Source of the DNA: Antiquaquibacter oligotrophicus
GTDB taxonomy: Bacteria; Actinomycetota; Actinomycetes; Actinomycetales; Microbacteriaceae
Direction: 5' to 3'
DNA length: 64,000 bases
NCBI RefSeq assembly: GCF_020535405.1
Contig: NZ_CP085036.1
Location: forward strand, 1,240,001 to 1,304,000
Shown: positions 1 to 8,458 of the stretch, in pieces
Layout of the letters: every line of letters begins with the position of its first letter
How positions within the stretch are numbered: the first letter of the stretch is position 1
Made by a program: the position numbers and the translations under genes
Notes under the pieces: generated by a model
Seen by the model: only the letters and a program-made list of their open reading frames with translations
Told to the model about the DNA's origin: nothing
The model's database searches: none

Positions 1-432
1 ATCGTGGTGCTCCTCGCGGTGCTCATTCAGTGCTTCCGGCAGACGCTGCAGTACCGGCCGTCGGGCGCCCTCGACGCTGCGTTCACGGATGTTCCGCTCG
101 GCCTGTATCTCGGCTGGGTGTGCATCGCGACCGCCGCCAACGTGACCGCGTGGCTCGTCGCGATCGGATTCGACGGGTTCGGAGCCGCGCCGGAAGTGTG
201 GTCGGTGATCGTGTTGATCGTCGCCGCCCTCGCTGGGGTGGTTCTCGCGTTTGTGGGCGCCGGGCGCCTGTCGCCAGCGCTCACGCTGTCGTGGGGTCTC
301 GCGTGGGTTGCCGTCGGTCGCCTCGTGGGTGAGCCCGCCTCCATCGTGACGGGAGTGGCGGCCATCGCGGCGGTGATCGTTGTGCTGCTCGTCACCGTAT
401 TGCGTCGGCTCACGGCATCCCGCACGGCGTGA
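1..432 (+). CDS. C-terminal part of a tryptophan-rich sensory protein-like membrane protein
   Basis: The reading frame is open from the first base of the window and ends at a TGA, so this is the 3' part of a longer gene. The visible ~143 residues contain about four hydrophobic segments. The stretch LGLYLGWVCIATAANV followed by a Trp resembles the later helices of actinobacterial proteins annotated as tryptophan-rich sensory protein (TspO/MBR-related). Those proteins sit in the membrane and their role in these bacteria is uncertain. An internal GTG at base 4 could be taken as a start but would begin inside a helix. Family assignment comes from recall of the pattern and is moderate; presence of a real coding region is fairly secure. 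Confidence 0.6.
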   Translation: MVVLLAVLIQCFRQTLQYRPSGALDAAFTDVPLGLYLGWVCIATAANVTAWLVAIGFDGFGAAPEVWSVIVLIVAALAGVVLAFVGAGRLSPALTLSWGLAWVAVGRLVGEPASIVTGVAAIAAVIVVLLVTVLRRLTASRTA

Positions 433-463
433 CGCCGTGCGGCGAGCGACGCTGAGCGTCGTT

Positions 464-1132
464 CTACCCGGCGTCGAAGGCCGCGTTCTTCTCGATCGCG
501 CCGCGGGTTTCGTCGTCGAGGTCCGTGCCAGCCTCGAGAAGACTCGGAAGCAGGTGCCGCTCCGTCGTGAGCGCACGATAAGTGAGGGCGACCGTCACGT
601 TGTGATCCGGGCGATGGATGACACGCAGCTCATCCCCCGCGCTGATGACCCCGGGCTGCACCACGCTCAGGTACGCCCCCGGGCGCGCCGCAAGGGTGAA
701 GGTGCGCAGCCAGCCCTTCTCATCGACCCACCCGCGGAATGTCGAACAGGGCAGTCGCGGACTCGTGACCTTGAGTTGCACGGTGTCACCGATCTGCCAG
801 ATCTCCCCGAGCCGCGCCTCGTTCACGTCGTAACCCTCGGTCGTGAGATTCTCCCCGAAGAAGCCGTCGGTGAGCTCGCGGTCGAGTCGCCCCTCCCACG
901 CGTCCAAGTCCTCACGCGTGAAGGAATACACGGCTTGCTCGTCGCCGCCGTGGTGACGCGGGTCACCGATGAAATCGCCGACGAGACCGCTTCCCAGCCC
1001 CGTACCGCGTGGCCCTGGCGCGCGCACCTCGACGGGCCCACTCTGGGGCCGCTTGTCGATGCCGGTGTCACGTGTCGCCTTGTGCGGGTTCGGCCGTGGC
1101 ATCCCGATGTTGACCGATTTCACGCGTGACAT
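464..1132 (-). CDS. MOSC domain-containing protein (YiiM-like)
   Basis: A 222-residue protein with the marks of the MOSC fold: HGGDEQAVY near residue 61, FFGENLTTEG near residue 91, and SPRLPCSTF with the conserved Cys129. MOSC domains are found in molybdenum cofactor sulfurases and in YiiM, which helps reduce N-hydroxylated compounds; the bound ligand is probably a molybdopterin-type cofactor. The length fits stand-alone YiiM-like proteins. The ATG start has TAGCCT six bases upstream, matching the leaderless pattern seen across this window. It ends convergently with the preceding membrane protein gene, about 30 bases away. The exact substrate cannot be read from the sequence. Confidence 0.85.
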   Translation of the reverse strand: MSRVKSVNIGMPRPNPHKATRDTGIDKRPQSGPVEVRAPGPRGTGLGSGLVGDFIGDPRHHGGDEQAVYSFTREDLDAWEGRLDRELTDGFFGENLTTEGYDVNEARLGEIWQIGDTVQLKVTSPRLPCSTFRGWVDEKGWLRTFTLAARPGAYLSVVQPGVISAGDELRVIHRPDHNVTVALTYRALTTERHLLPSLLEAGTDLDDETRGAIEKNAAFDAG

Positions 1133-1208
1133 AGGCCAAGGCTACGACGCCGGCGCGGGAGTGTGCCCTGGCAACGAACACACCCTTATCGAATCGGGAC
1201 AGCAAGGG

Positions 1209-3278
1209 CTAGGCGCGGACGGGCTTGGCTGGCGCCTTCTCCGCGATCGGGGCCGTTCCACTCTCGCGCTGCTCGCGGTAGTAGAGCATCGCCTCATCCT
1301 GGCGCTCCTTCTCCGCACCGAGCGCGATGGGCGCACCGATGAGTTCGGGGCTCAGCTCGAAGGCAGCCACGAGCGGCAGCGCGTACTCGCGCAGACGCGG
1401 GAGCAGGCGGTCGTCGATGTAGCTCGTGATGGCCTGTGCGCGCTGCGCCGAGATGCGGCCGTGGATGAGGTACCACGCGGCGTGCTTCTCGATGAGGCCC
1501 AGCCCGAAGAGATCGCGGAGCCACGTGAGTACCTGGCGGGTTCCGGCATCCTCGATGCCCTCGACGGCCTCCGTGAACGCCTCCCACTGGAGAAGCTCGC
1601 CGTGTGCACGAGCCGCCTCGATGAGAGCGTTCTGGTTGCTGTTGAAGAGTTGCGCGGCCTCCATCTTGGGCAGCTTGCCCGCGTCACGCAGGCGTCCGGC
1701 GATCTCGGCGATCATCGACTGCACGCGATCGGTGAGGAGCTGACGCTGGGCGTCGGCGTCCCGCACGTAACCCACGGAACGGGCGGTGGAGCCGAAGTCG
1801 ACGATGGACTGGGCGAGCTTGCGCAGACCGGTGCGGTTGAGCGTGGCATCCCCCACCTGACCTGCGACGTACTGTGCGAGCGCACCCGCGTCGGCGCCAG
1901 CGAACTTCTTCGAGTAGTCCGTGAGGAGACGCTTGGCAACGAGCTGCAGCAGCACGTTGTTGTCACCCTCGAAGGTCGCGTAGATGTCCATGTCGGCGCG
2001 CAGCAGCGTGAGCCGGTTCTCCGCGAGGAAGCCGTTGCCGCCACAGGCCTCGCGGGCCTCCTGCAGAATGTCGAGCGCAGCCCACGTGGAGAGCGGCTTG
2101 AGCGCTGCGGCCAGGGTCTCGAGATCTTGACGGTCCTCGTCGGTGTCGGCGCGACCCGTGAAGACGGCGTCGAACTTCTCGAGGAAGACGTCGTGCGCAA
2201 AACTCATCGCGTAGGTCTCGGCCAGGCGCGGGAGCAGTCGCCGCTGGTGACGCTGATAGTCGAGGATGACCTCCTCCTCCGTGTCGCTGGCCGCCGTGAA
2301 CTGGCGCCGCTGCGAACCGTAGGAGAGGGCGATCGTGAGGGCGAGCTTCGAGGCCACGACCGAGGCGCCGTCGAGCGAGACACGACCCTGCACGAGAGTG
2401 CCGAGCATCGTGAAGAAGCGGCGACCCGGGCTCGCAATGGGCGACGAGTAGGTGCCGTCCTCGGCGACGTCGCCGTAACGGTTGAGGAGGTTCTCACGCG
2501 GGATACGCACATTCGTGAAGTGGAGGCGGCCGTTGTCGATGCCGTTGAGGCCACCCTTGAGGCCGTCATCCTCACCCCCGATACCCGGAAGGAAATTCTT
2601 GTCCTTGTCTCGGATGTCCACGTAGAAGGCATGAACTCCGTGGTTCACACCCTTCGTGATGAGCTGGGCAAACACAACAGCGGCCTCACCGTGGAGGGCT
2701 GCGTTGCCAAGGTAGTCCTTCCAGGCCGCGCGGAACGGCGTGTGGATGACGAACTCCTGGGTGGACTCGTCGTAGGTCGCCGTGGTGCCCACTGCCGAGA
2801 CATCCGAGCCATGCCCCGTCTCCGTCATCGCGAAGGCGCCGGGGATCTCGAGGCTCATGATGCCGGGAAGCCACTTCGTGTGGTGCTTCTCCGTGCCGAG
2901 GTGCATAACCGCCGCACCGAAGAGACCCCACTGCACACCCGACTTGATCTGCAGGCTCGGGTCGGCGAGCAGCAGCTCCTCGAACTGGGCGATGTTGCCA
3001 CCGGCATCCTCGAGGCCGCCAACACTCTTGGGGAACGCTTTGTGCACCGACTTGTGCTCAACGAGGATCTTCAGTTGCTCGAGCACACGCTCCCGGTGCT
3101 CGGCCATCGTTTGCCCCGGAATACGCTGCATCGCGGGAGTCGCGGCGAGCTCGCGGGATGCCCGGCGTTCTGCCGCCCAACGCCCCATCAGTCGCTCGCC
3201 GAGGGCCGCGACATCCACTACCGGCTTCTCCTGCTGCGCTGCGGGAACCTTGCTCGTACGGTCGATCGTCTGGCTCAT
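1209..3278 (-). CDS. Acyl-CoA oxidase/dehydrogenase family protein
   Basis: A 689-residue flavoprotein, longer than the ~380-residue acyl-CoA dehydrogenases and typical of the acyl-CoA oxidase-like branch. The flavin/substrate motif FAMTETGHGSDV lies near residues 149-160. The C-terminal half has EACGGNGFLAENRL and, near residue 436, TFEGDNNVLLQ with the glutamate that normally serves as catalytic base. It should oxidise an acyl-CoA to the 2-enoyl-CoA in fatty-acid degradation. The ATG has TACGTT six bases upstream, so the message may be leaderless. It diverges from the F420 operon across a 260-bp gap that holds a large inverted repeat. Electron acceptor (oxygen or ETF) is not evident. Confidence 0.88.
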   Translation of the reverse strand: MSQTIDRTSKVPAAQQEKPVVDVAALGERLMGRWAAERRASRELAATPAMQRIPGQTMAEHRERVLEQLKILVEHKSVHKAFPKSVGGLEDAGGNIAQFEELLLADPSLQIKSGVQWGLFGAAVMHLGTEKHHTKWLPGIMSLEIPGAFAMTETGHGSDVSAVGTTATYDESTQEFVIHTPFRAAWKDYLGNAALHGEAAVVFAQLITKGVNHGVHAFYVDIRDKDKNFLPGIGGEDDGLKGGLNGIDNGRLHFTNVRIPRENLLNRYGDVAEDGTYSSPIASPGRRFFTMLGTLVQGRVSLDGASVVASKLALTIALSYGSQRRQFTAASDTEEEVILDYQRHQRRLLPRLAETYAMSFAHDVFLEKFDAVFTGRADTDEDRQDLETLAAALKPLSTWAALDILQEAREACGGNGFLAENRLTLLRADMDIYATFEGDNNVLLQLVAKRLLTDYSKKFAGADAGALAQYVAGQVGDATLNRTGLRKLAQSIVDFGSTARSVGYVRDADAQRQLLTDRVQSMIAEIAGRLRDAGKLPKMEAAQLFNSNQNALIEAARAHGELLQWEAFTEAVEGIEDAGTRQVLTWLRDLFGLGLIEKHAAWYLIHGRISAQRAQAITSYIDDRLLPRLREYALPLVAAFELSPELIGAPIALGAEKERQDEAMLYYREQRESGTAPIAEKAPAKPVRA

Positions 3279-3400
3279 GGCGTTAACGTACGACTGCTAC
3301 AACGAATGGGGGAATGTGCCGTAGGGAGTGCACGACTTCTGGCCGCGGCATCCCGAGCCCGTTGGGGACTCCGCACAATCTCTGGGACGACGCTGAGCGA

Positions 3401-3480
3401 CGCTCCGCCCGCGCGGGGGTTTGGTGACCACGCTGGTGTACAAACGTGCGCGACGGAATCAAACCCGCGCGGGCGGAGCG
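3401..3480. repeat. Inverted-repeat element, copy 1 (47-nt conserved core)
   Basis: Arms at 3401-3423 and 3460-3480 pair almost perfectly (CGCTCCGCCCGCGCGGG then GGTTTG, with a two-base bulge). A core at 3419-3465 reads GTTTGGTGAC, nine bases, GTACAAAC, fourteen bases, CAAACC. The same core with identical spacings recurs at 8351-8397, so the two are copies of one dispersed element. Both copies are followed by GCTSAGCGACGTCC. This copy lies in the divergent gap between the acyl-CoA oxidase gene and the FO synthase gene. Function unknown; it may be a REP-like or MITE-like sequence. Confidence 0.75.
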
Positions 3481-3538
3481 ACGCTGAGCGACGTCCACTC
3501 GCAGGGATGTGATCGCGGAGCGCGAGTACGGTGGAGAG

Positions 3539-5776
3539 GTGACGCTAGTCGACGCGAGCCCCCGCTCCTCGGTCGAGGAGATCCTCGAGCGCGTGCGTGC
3601 GGGTGGGCGGGCATCCGTCGACGACGCCGAAGTGTTGCTGGATGCCCGGGGCGACGACCTCGAACGGCTCCTCCACCTCGCCGCACACCTCAGGGACGAA
3701 GGGCTCGCTCGCGCCGGACGCCCCGGAGTCATCACGTACTCGCGCAAGGTCTTCCTGCCGGTGACGACGCTCTGCCGCGATCGCTGCCACTACTGCATCT
3801 TCGTGGACACGCCTGGCCAGCTGCTCAAGCTCGGCAAACCCGCCTACATGAGCCGCGAGCAGGTGCTCGCGGTCGCGCGAGAGGGTGCGGCGCTCGGCTG
3901 CAAAGAGGCGCTCTTCACCCTCGGCGATCGACCAGAGGAGCGGTGGCCCGAGGCTCGCGCCTGGCTTGACGAGCACGGCTACGAATCGACGCTGCACTAC
4001 GTCGCCGACATGGCCCAGGCCGTGCTCGACGAGACGGGGCTGCTCCCCCACCTCAACCCCGGAGTGATGACGGCCGCCGAGCTGGAGTTCCTCCGCCCGT
4101 ACGCGCCGTCCATGGGCATGATGCTCGAGACCACGTCGACGCGGTTGTACACGGAGAAGGGGCAGGTCCACTACGGGTCCCCCGACAAGGACCCGGCAGT
4201 ACGCCTGGCCGTGATCGAGGATGCGGGTGCCGCACGGGTTCCGTTCACCACGGGCATCCTCGTGGGCATTGGCGAGACCGTACGCGATCGAGCGGAATCG
4301 CTCGTCGCGCTGCGGGACGCGGACGACCGGCACGGGCACATTCAAGAGGTCATCGTGCAGAACTTCCGCGCGAAACCCCAGACCGCGATGCAGGCAGTAC
4401 CGGATGCCGAGCTGCTCGAGTACGTGGCGGCCATCGCGGTCGCGCGCATCGTCATGGGGGCGGATGCCCGCATCCAGGTTCCGCCGAACCTCTCCGATGC
4501 CGGCGAGTTCGAACTGCTGCTGCGGGCCGGGGCCGACGACTGGGGTGGCGTGAGCCCGCTCACCGCCGACCACGTCAACCCGGAGCGTCCGTGGCCGCAC
4601 CTCGACGACCTCGCGGAAGCGACCGCACGGTACGGCTTCGAGTTGCGTGAACGCCTGACCGCGCACCCCGAGTACCTGAACGAGCAGTGGATGGACGCGG
4701 GGATCGCGCCCCGGGTGACGGCGATGGCCGACGACCGTGGGTTGGCCGCGGACGACGCTTGCGGGTTGAGGAGCGGGCGCAGCCCGCGTCTCGAAACCCC
4801 ACAGGAAAACAACGTCGGTGCGGTTTCGAGACGCGACCTTCGGTCGCTCCTCAACCGGCAACTCAGTAGCAACGAATACGACGAGCTCGTTGCTGAGGCT
4901 GACGCGCTTCGGCGCTACACGGTCGGCGAAGCCGTGAGCATCGTCGTCAACCGCAACCTCGACTCGACGCGCTACAGCGAGTACGGACCCGACGGTGCAG
5001 CGGCGGTCGCCCGCGAAGCCTGGGAACTCGGTGCGACCGAGTTGTGTGTGCAGGGCCTCATGCCGGGCGGAGAATATCTCGAACTTGCCCGCGCCGTGAA
5101 GAGCGCTGCGCCGGGCATCCATCTCCATGCGTTCCGCCCGGCGGACATCGATGACTTCGCGACCCGCAACAATCTGTCGCTGGATGCCGCCCTAAGCCAA
5201 CTCCGCGATGCCGGGGTGGACACGATCCCGGGTACAGGGCTCAAGCTCCTCGATGAGGATGTGCGCGCACGGATGTTCCCCGCCGACCTGCCCGTCGAGC
5301 GCTGGGTCGAGGTGATCACCGCCGCGCATCGCGCCGGCTTCCGCACCAGCTCCGTCATGTTCTACGGTCACGGCGAGACGTGGGAGCAGCGCATCGCTCA
5401 CCTCGAGCGGCTCATCGAGATCCAGTCCGCGACGGGTGGTTTCACGGAGTTCGTTCCCATTCCGCTCCCGGGGTCGACCGTGAGCATCGAGGAGCATCGC
5501 GCGGTGCATGCCATTTCACGCATACTTCTGAACGGGCACATCCGTCACATCCAAGTCCCGTGGACGCGACTCGGTGTCGATGCGTCCGCGCTCATGCTGC
5601 AGTCGGGCGCCGACGATCTCGGGGGGACACTCCTCGACGGCACCGTGCTGCCGGAGTTCGCAGCCGAGTTCGGTCAGGAGCTCACGCTCGACCAGGCGAA
5701 ACGACTGACCGCGAAGCTCTTCCGCCCGCTGCGTCAGCGCACGACAACCTACGGTGAACCGGGAGCCCGGTCGTGA
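3539..5776 (+). CDS. fbiC: CofG-CofH fusion (FO synthase, FbiC) with degenerate CofH domain
   Basis: 745 residues. FO synthase joins tyrosine and a flavin precursor to make 7,8-didemethyl-8-hydroxy-5-deazariboflavin, the F420 chromophore. The CofG half is intact: CRDRCHYC gives the CxxxCxxC cluster motif at residues 79-86, followed by the usual LNPGVMT, QVPPNLS and DDWGGVSPLT stretches. The CofH half has recognisable core and C-terminus (DTIPGTGLKLLDEDVR, GGFTEFVPIPLPGS, DDLGGTLLDGT, ending RQRTTTY), but between NRN at ~471 and REAWE at ~492 only ~18 residues remain and none is Cys, so the second [4Fe-4S] motif is absent. The linker at ~409-440 is encoded by REP units. GTG 3539 is chosen because TACGGT lies six bases upstream; ATG 3509 is the alternative. 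The stop overlaps the next gene by four bases. Confidence 0.88.
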   Translation: MTLVDASPRSSVEEILERVRAGGRASVDDAEVLLDARGDDLERLLHLAAHLRDEGLARAGRPGVITYSRKVFLPVTTLCRDRCHYCIFVDTPGQLLKLGKPAYMSREQVLAVAREGAALGCKEALFTLGDRPEERWPEARAWLDEHGYESTLHYVADMAQAVLDETGLLPHLNPGVMTAAELEFLRPYAPSMGMMLETTSTRLYTEKGQVHYGSPDKDPAVRLAVIEDAGAARVPFTTGILVGIGETVRDRAESLVALRDADDRHGHIQEVIVQNFRAKPQTAMQAVPDAELLEYVAAIAVARIVMGADARIQVPPNLSDAGEFELLLRAGADDWGGVSPLTADHVNPERPWPHLDDLAEATARYGFELRERLTAHPEYLNEQWMDAGIAPRVTAMADDRGLAADDACGLRSGRSPRLETPQENNVGAVSRRDLRSLLNRQLSSNEYDELVAEADALRRYTVGEAVSIVVNRNLDSTRYSEYGPDGAAAVAREAWELGATELCVQGLMPGGEYLELARAVKSAAPGIHLHAFRPADIDDFATRNNLSLDAALSQLRDAGVDTIPGTGLKLLDEDVRARMFPADLPVERWVEVITAAHRAGFRTSSVMFYGHGETWEQRIAHLERLIEIQSATGGFTEFVPIPLPGSTVSIEEHRAVHAISRILLNGHIRHIQVPWTRLGVDASALMLQSGADDLGGTLLDGTVLPEFAAEFGQELTLDQAKRLTAKLFRPLRQRTTTYGEPGARS
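4763..4857. repeat. Inverted pair of REP-like units inside the fbiC coding sequence
   Basis: Two ~35-base units in opposite orientation. Unit 1 begins GGTTGAGGAGCG and ends CGTCTCGAAACC with an inner hairpin GCGGGC/GCCCGC. Unit 2 begins GGTTTCGAGACG and ends GCTCCTCAACC with an inner hairpin GCGACC/GGTCGC. About 22 bases separate them. The ends are reverse complements of one another, as in paired REP elements. I recall elements with these ends as common between genes in Microbacteriaceae; here the pair sits within the frame, in the linker between the CofG and CofH domains, and adds roughly 31 codons without a stop. Confidence 0.85.
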
Positions 5777-7275
5777 CCCACGTGCGCGTCGCGATCGTCG
5801 GCGCCGGATTCGCGGGGCTCGGTGCAGCTCACGAACTGCTGCGGTCGGGCGAAAGCTCGTTTGTTGTGCTCGAGCGCGCCGCGAGTGTCGGCGGAACGTG
5901 GCGTGACAACACTTACCCGGGTGTCGCGTGCGACGTGCCGTCGCATTTGTACAGCTTCTCGTTCCTGCCCAACCCCGCGTGGACAAACGTCTTCGCCCGC
6001 GGCGAGGAGATTCACGGCTACCTTCGCGGTGCGGCGAACGGCCTCGAATCCCATCTTCGGCTGAACACCGCCATGACCGCCCTGCGCTGGGACGACGAGT
6101 GGGCGGTGTGGCGGGTCTCTACCAGCCGCGGCGACCTCACGGCCGATGCCGTCATCCTCGCCGCGGGCCGCCTCACCGAGCCTCGCATCCCCGAGGTCGC
6201 CGGCATCGAGACGTTCACGGGCGACATGATGCACACCGCGCGGTGGCGGCACGACGTCGACCTCACGGGCAAGCGTGTGGCCGTGGTGGGAACGGGAGCC
6301 TCCGCGGTGCAGGTGGTTCCCGAGGTGGCAGCGGCCGCGGCATCCGTCACCGTGTTCCAACGGAGCGCGCCGTGGATCGTGCCGCGCCCCGACCGCGAGT
6401 ACACGGAATCCGAACTCGCGGAGTTCGCGTCGGACCCCACCGCCATCGAGCGACTGCGCACCGCCCAGTTCTGGGAGGGTGAAGCCATGTTCGCCGCACG
6501 AGCCGGCGACCCTGCTGCGATCGCCGCGGCCCGACAGGAGGCCCTCGAGCACCTGCACTCCCAGGTCACGGATGCCCGCCTCCGCGCCGCGCTCACCCCC
6601 AACTATGAGATCGGCTGCAAGCGCCGCCTCATCTCGAGTGACTACTACCCCGCTTTCGAGAGCGGCGCGGTGCACCTCGAAGCGTCGGCGCTGGAGCGCA
6701 TCGACCACGGTGTGCTCGTCGCCGCGAGCGGTGAGCGCTACGACGCCGACGTGGTGATCTTCGCCACCGGGTTCGAATCGTCCGAGCAGCCGTACGCGGC
6801 GCTCGTCGAAGGAGTTGGCGGTGTTACCCTCGCCGAACACTGGGCCGACGGGATGACCGCATTCGCCTCGACGACGGTGCACGGCTTCCCGAACCTCTTC
6901 ATCGTGAACGGGCCCAACGCCGGCCTCGGCCACAACTCGGCCGTCTACATGATCGAGACCCAGTTGCAGTACGTCGTCGGTGCGCTCGAACACCTGGACG
7001 GTGTGCTCGAGGTGAGCGCCGACGCCGAGCGGGAGTACACCGCCGAGCTCGATCGACGGGCAGCCTCCACGGTGTGGTTGAGCGGGTGCGACTCGTGGTA
7101 CCTCGATTCCCGGAGCGGACGATTGACCCTCCTGTGGCCGGGGTCGGCGCAGGAGTTCCGCGAGCGCAATGGCGTGTTCGATGCAGCGCCCTACCGTGAG
7201 GTGCGCGAAATGGAGCCGCGTGTACAACGAGAAGTTCGGGCATCCGTGGACTGGCCTTTGTCGGTCGGTTGGTAA
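5773..7275 (+). CDS. Flavin-binding monooxygenase (Baeyer-Villiger type)
   Basis: A 500-residue NAD(P)H- and FAD-dependent monooxygenase. The N-terminal FAD Rossmann motif is GAGFAG (residues 10-15), followed by GGTWRDNTYPGVACDVPSH, typical of Baeyer-Villiger enzymes. The family fingerprint FxGxxxHxxxW is present at 148-158 (F148, G150, H154, W158), though the usual following Pro/Asp is Arg. A second Rossmann motif, GTGASAVQ, lies near 173-180 and should bind NADPH. It would insert oxygen next to a ketone to make an ester or lactone; the substrate is unknown. The GTG start overlaps the FO synthase stop (GTGA), so the genes are translationally coupled and form an operon with fgd. Confidence 0.85.
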   Translation: MTHVRVAIVGAGFAGLGAAHELLRSGESSFVVLERAASVGGTWRDNTYPGVACDVPSHLYSFSFLPNPAWTNVFARGEEIHGYLRGAANGLESHLRLNTAMTALRWDDEWAVWRVSTSRGDLTADAVILAAGRLTEPRIPEVAGIETFTGDMMHTARWRHDVDLTGKRVAVVGTGASAVQVVPEVAAAAASVTVFQRSAPWIVPRPDREYTESELAEFASDPTAIERLRTAQFWEGEAMFAARAGDPAAIAAARQEALEHLHSQVTDARLRAALTPNYEIGCKRRLISSDYYPAFESGAVHLEASALERIDHGVLVAASGERYDADVVIFATGFESSEQPYAALVEGVGGVTLAEHWADGMTAFASTTVHGFPNLFIVNGPNAGLGHNSAVYMIETQLQYVVGALEHLDGVLEVSADAEREYTAELDRRAASTVWLSGCDSWYLDSRSGRLTLLWPGSAQEFRERNGVFDAAPYREVREMEPRVQREVRASVDWPLSVGW

Positions 7276-7290
7276 GAGGAGGAGACAGGC

Positions 7291-8298
7291 ATGAAGCACC
7301 CCATTCGGTTCGGGTACAAGGCGTCGGCGGAGCAGTTTGCTCCGCGCGAGTTGCTGCGGTTCGGCGTGCTGGCCGAGGAGGTCGGCTTCGACTCGGTGTT
7401 CATCTCCGATCACCTTCAGCCCTGGAATCACGACGGCGGCCACGCGCCGGCCGCGCTCCCGTGGCTGGGAGCTCTCGGGGCCAGCACCGACCGCGTGCTC
7501 ATGGGCACCTCGGTGCTGACGCCCACGTTCCGCTACCACCCGGCAGTGATCGCGCAGGCGTTCGGAACCCTCGGCTCCCTGTATCCGGGCCGCGTCATCC
7601 TGGGTGTCGGCACGGGTGAGGCGCTCAACGAGGCGACGCTCGGCATCCCCTGGCCCGAGCCGCCGGAGCGTTTCGCGCGCCTCAAGGAGGCCCTCGGGCT
7701 CATTGACGAACTGTGGAGCCGCGATCGAGTCACCTTCGAGGGTGAGTATTACCGCACCGTGGATGCCACGATCTACGACAAACCCGAAACACCCGTGCCC
7801 GTCTACATCGGCGCCGCAGGGCCTGCCGCCACCCGGCTCGCGGGGCGGATCGCCGACGGGTTCATCACGACCTCCGGCAAGAAGCGCGAGCTGTACACGG
7901 ACACGCTCCTGCCTGCGCTGGCCGAGGGCCTCGAGAAGGCCAGCCGCACCGCGGACGACATCGACACCCTCATCGAGGTGAAGGTTTCGTTCGACCACGA
8001 CCATGAGCGCGCCATGCAGGACACCCGATTCTGGGCACCCCTCGCACTGTCGCCCGAGGAGAAGATGGGTGTTGAGGACCCGATCGAGATGCAGAAGCTC
8101 GCGGATGCCCTGCCGATCGAGCGCGCGGCATCCCGTTTCATCGTCTCGACCGACCCCGACGAGCACGTTGCCCGCATCACCGAGTACCTCGACATGGGGT
8201 TCAAGCACCTCGTGTTCCACGGTCCGGGCCATGACCAGGAGCGCTTCCTGCGCACCTACGGCGAGGAGATCCTGCCCCGCCTGCGCGCCCTGAAGTAG
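7291..8298 (+). CDS. fgd: F420-dependent glucose-6-phosphate dehydrogenase
   Basis: 335 residues in the luciferase-like (LLM) fold, closely matching mycobacterial Fgd1 along its length: GYKASAEQFAPREL at the N-terminus, SDHLQPW with the active-site His41 and Trp45, LTPTFRYHPAVIAQAF, and GTGEALNE with Glu110. Phosphate-binding residues are also kept: Lys in TSGKKREL, Lys in DPIEMQKLADALPIE and Arg in ASRFIVS. The enzyme oxidises glucose 6-phosphate to 6-phosphogluconolactone and supplies reduced F420. RBS GAGGAG precedes the ATG. It follows the monooxygenase by 15 bases in the same operon as the FO synthase, which indicates a bacterium that uses F420. Confidence 0.95.
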   Translation: MKHPIRFGYKASAEQFAPRELLRFGVLAEEVGFDSVFISDHLQPWNHDGGHAPAALPWLGALGASTDRVLMGTSVLTPTFRYHPAVIAQAFGTLGSLYPGRVILGVGTGEALNEATLGIPWPEPPERFARLKEALGLIDELWSRDRVTFEGEYYRTVDATIYDKPETPVPVYIGAAGPAATRLAGRIADGFITTSGKKRELYTDTLLPALAEGLEKASRTADDIDTLIEVKVSFDHDHERAMQDTRFWAPLALSPEEKMGVEDPIEMQKLADALPIERAASRFIVSTDPDEHVARITEYLDMGFKHLVFHGPGHDQERFLRTYGEEILPRLRALK

Positions 8299-8341
8299 GC
8301 CGTCGCCGCGACATCCGGGTGCCCAGCTCAGCGCCGCTCGC

Positions 8342-8407
8342 CGCGCGGAGGTTTGGTGACTGCGCGCCCGTACAAACACCCGCGGCGTCACCAAACCTGC
8401 GCGCGCG
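8342..8407. repeat. Inverted-repeat element, copy 2
   Basis: Arms at 8342-8360 (CGCGCGGAGGTTTGGTGAC) and 8387-8407 pair with one small mismatch region. The 47-base core at 8351-8397 keeps the order and spacing of copy 1 at 3419-3465. It lies between the convergent ends of fgd and recQ, where the hairpin could also stop transcription from both sides. With copy 1 it brackets the F420 operon. Confidence 0.75.
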
Positions 8408-8458
8408 ATGCGTCGCTCAGCGACGTCCTACCAGTCGGAGCTGCCTCCGTCGGGCCGC

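Noticed and set aside
969..3512. 847-codon open frame on the plus strand opposite the acyl-CoA oxidase gene
   Set aside because: It is the antisense shadow of a well-conserved enzyme; the translation is Arg/Glu-rich with no family motif, as often happens in high-G+C DNA.
5749..8394. 881-codon minus-strand frame across the monooxygenase and fgd
   Set aside because: It overlaps two genes with clear catalytic motifs, and its translation shows no domain.
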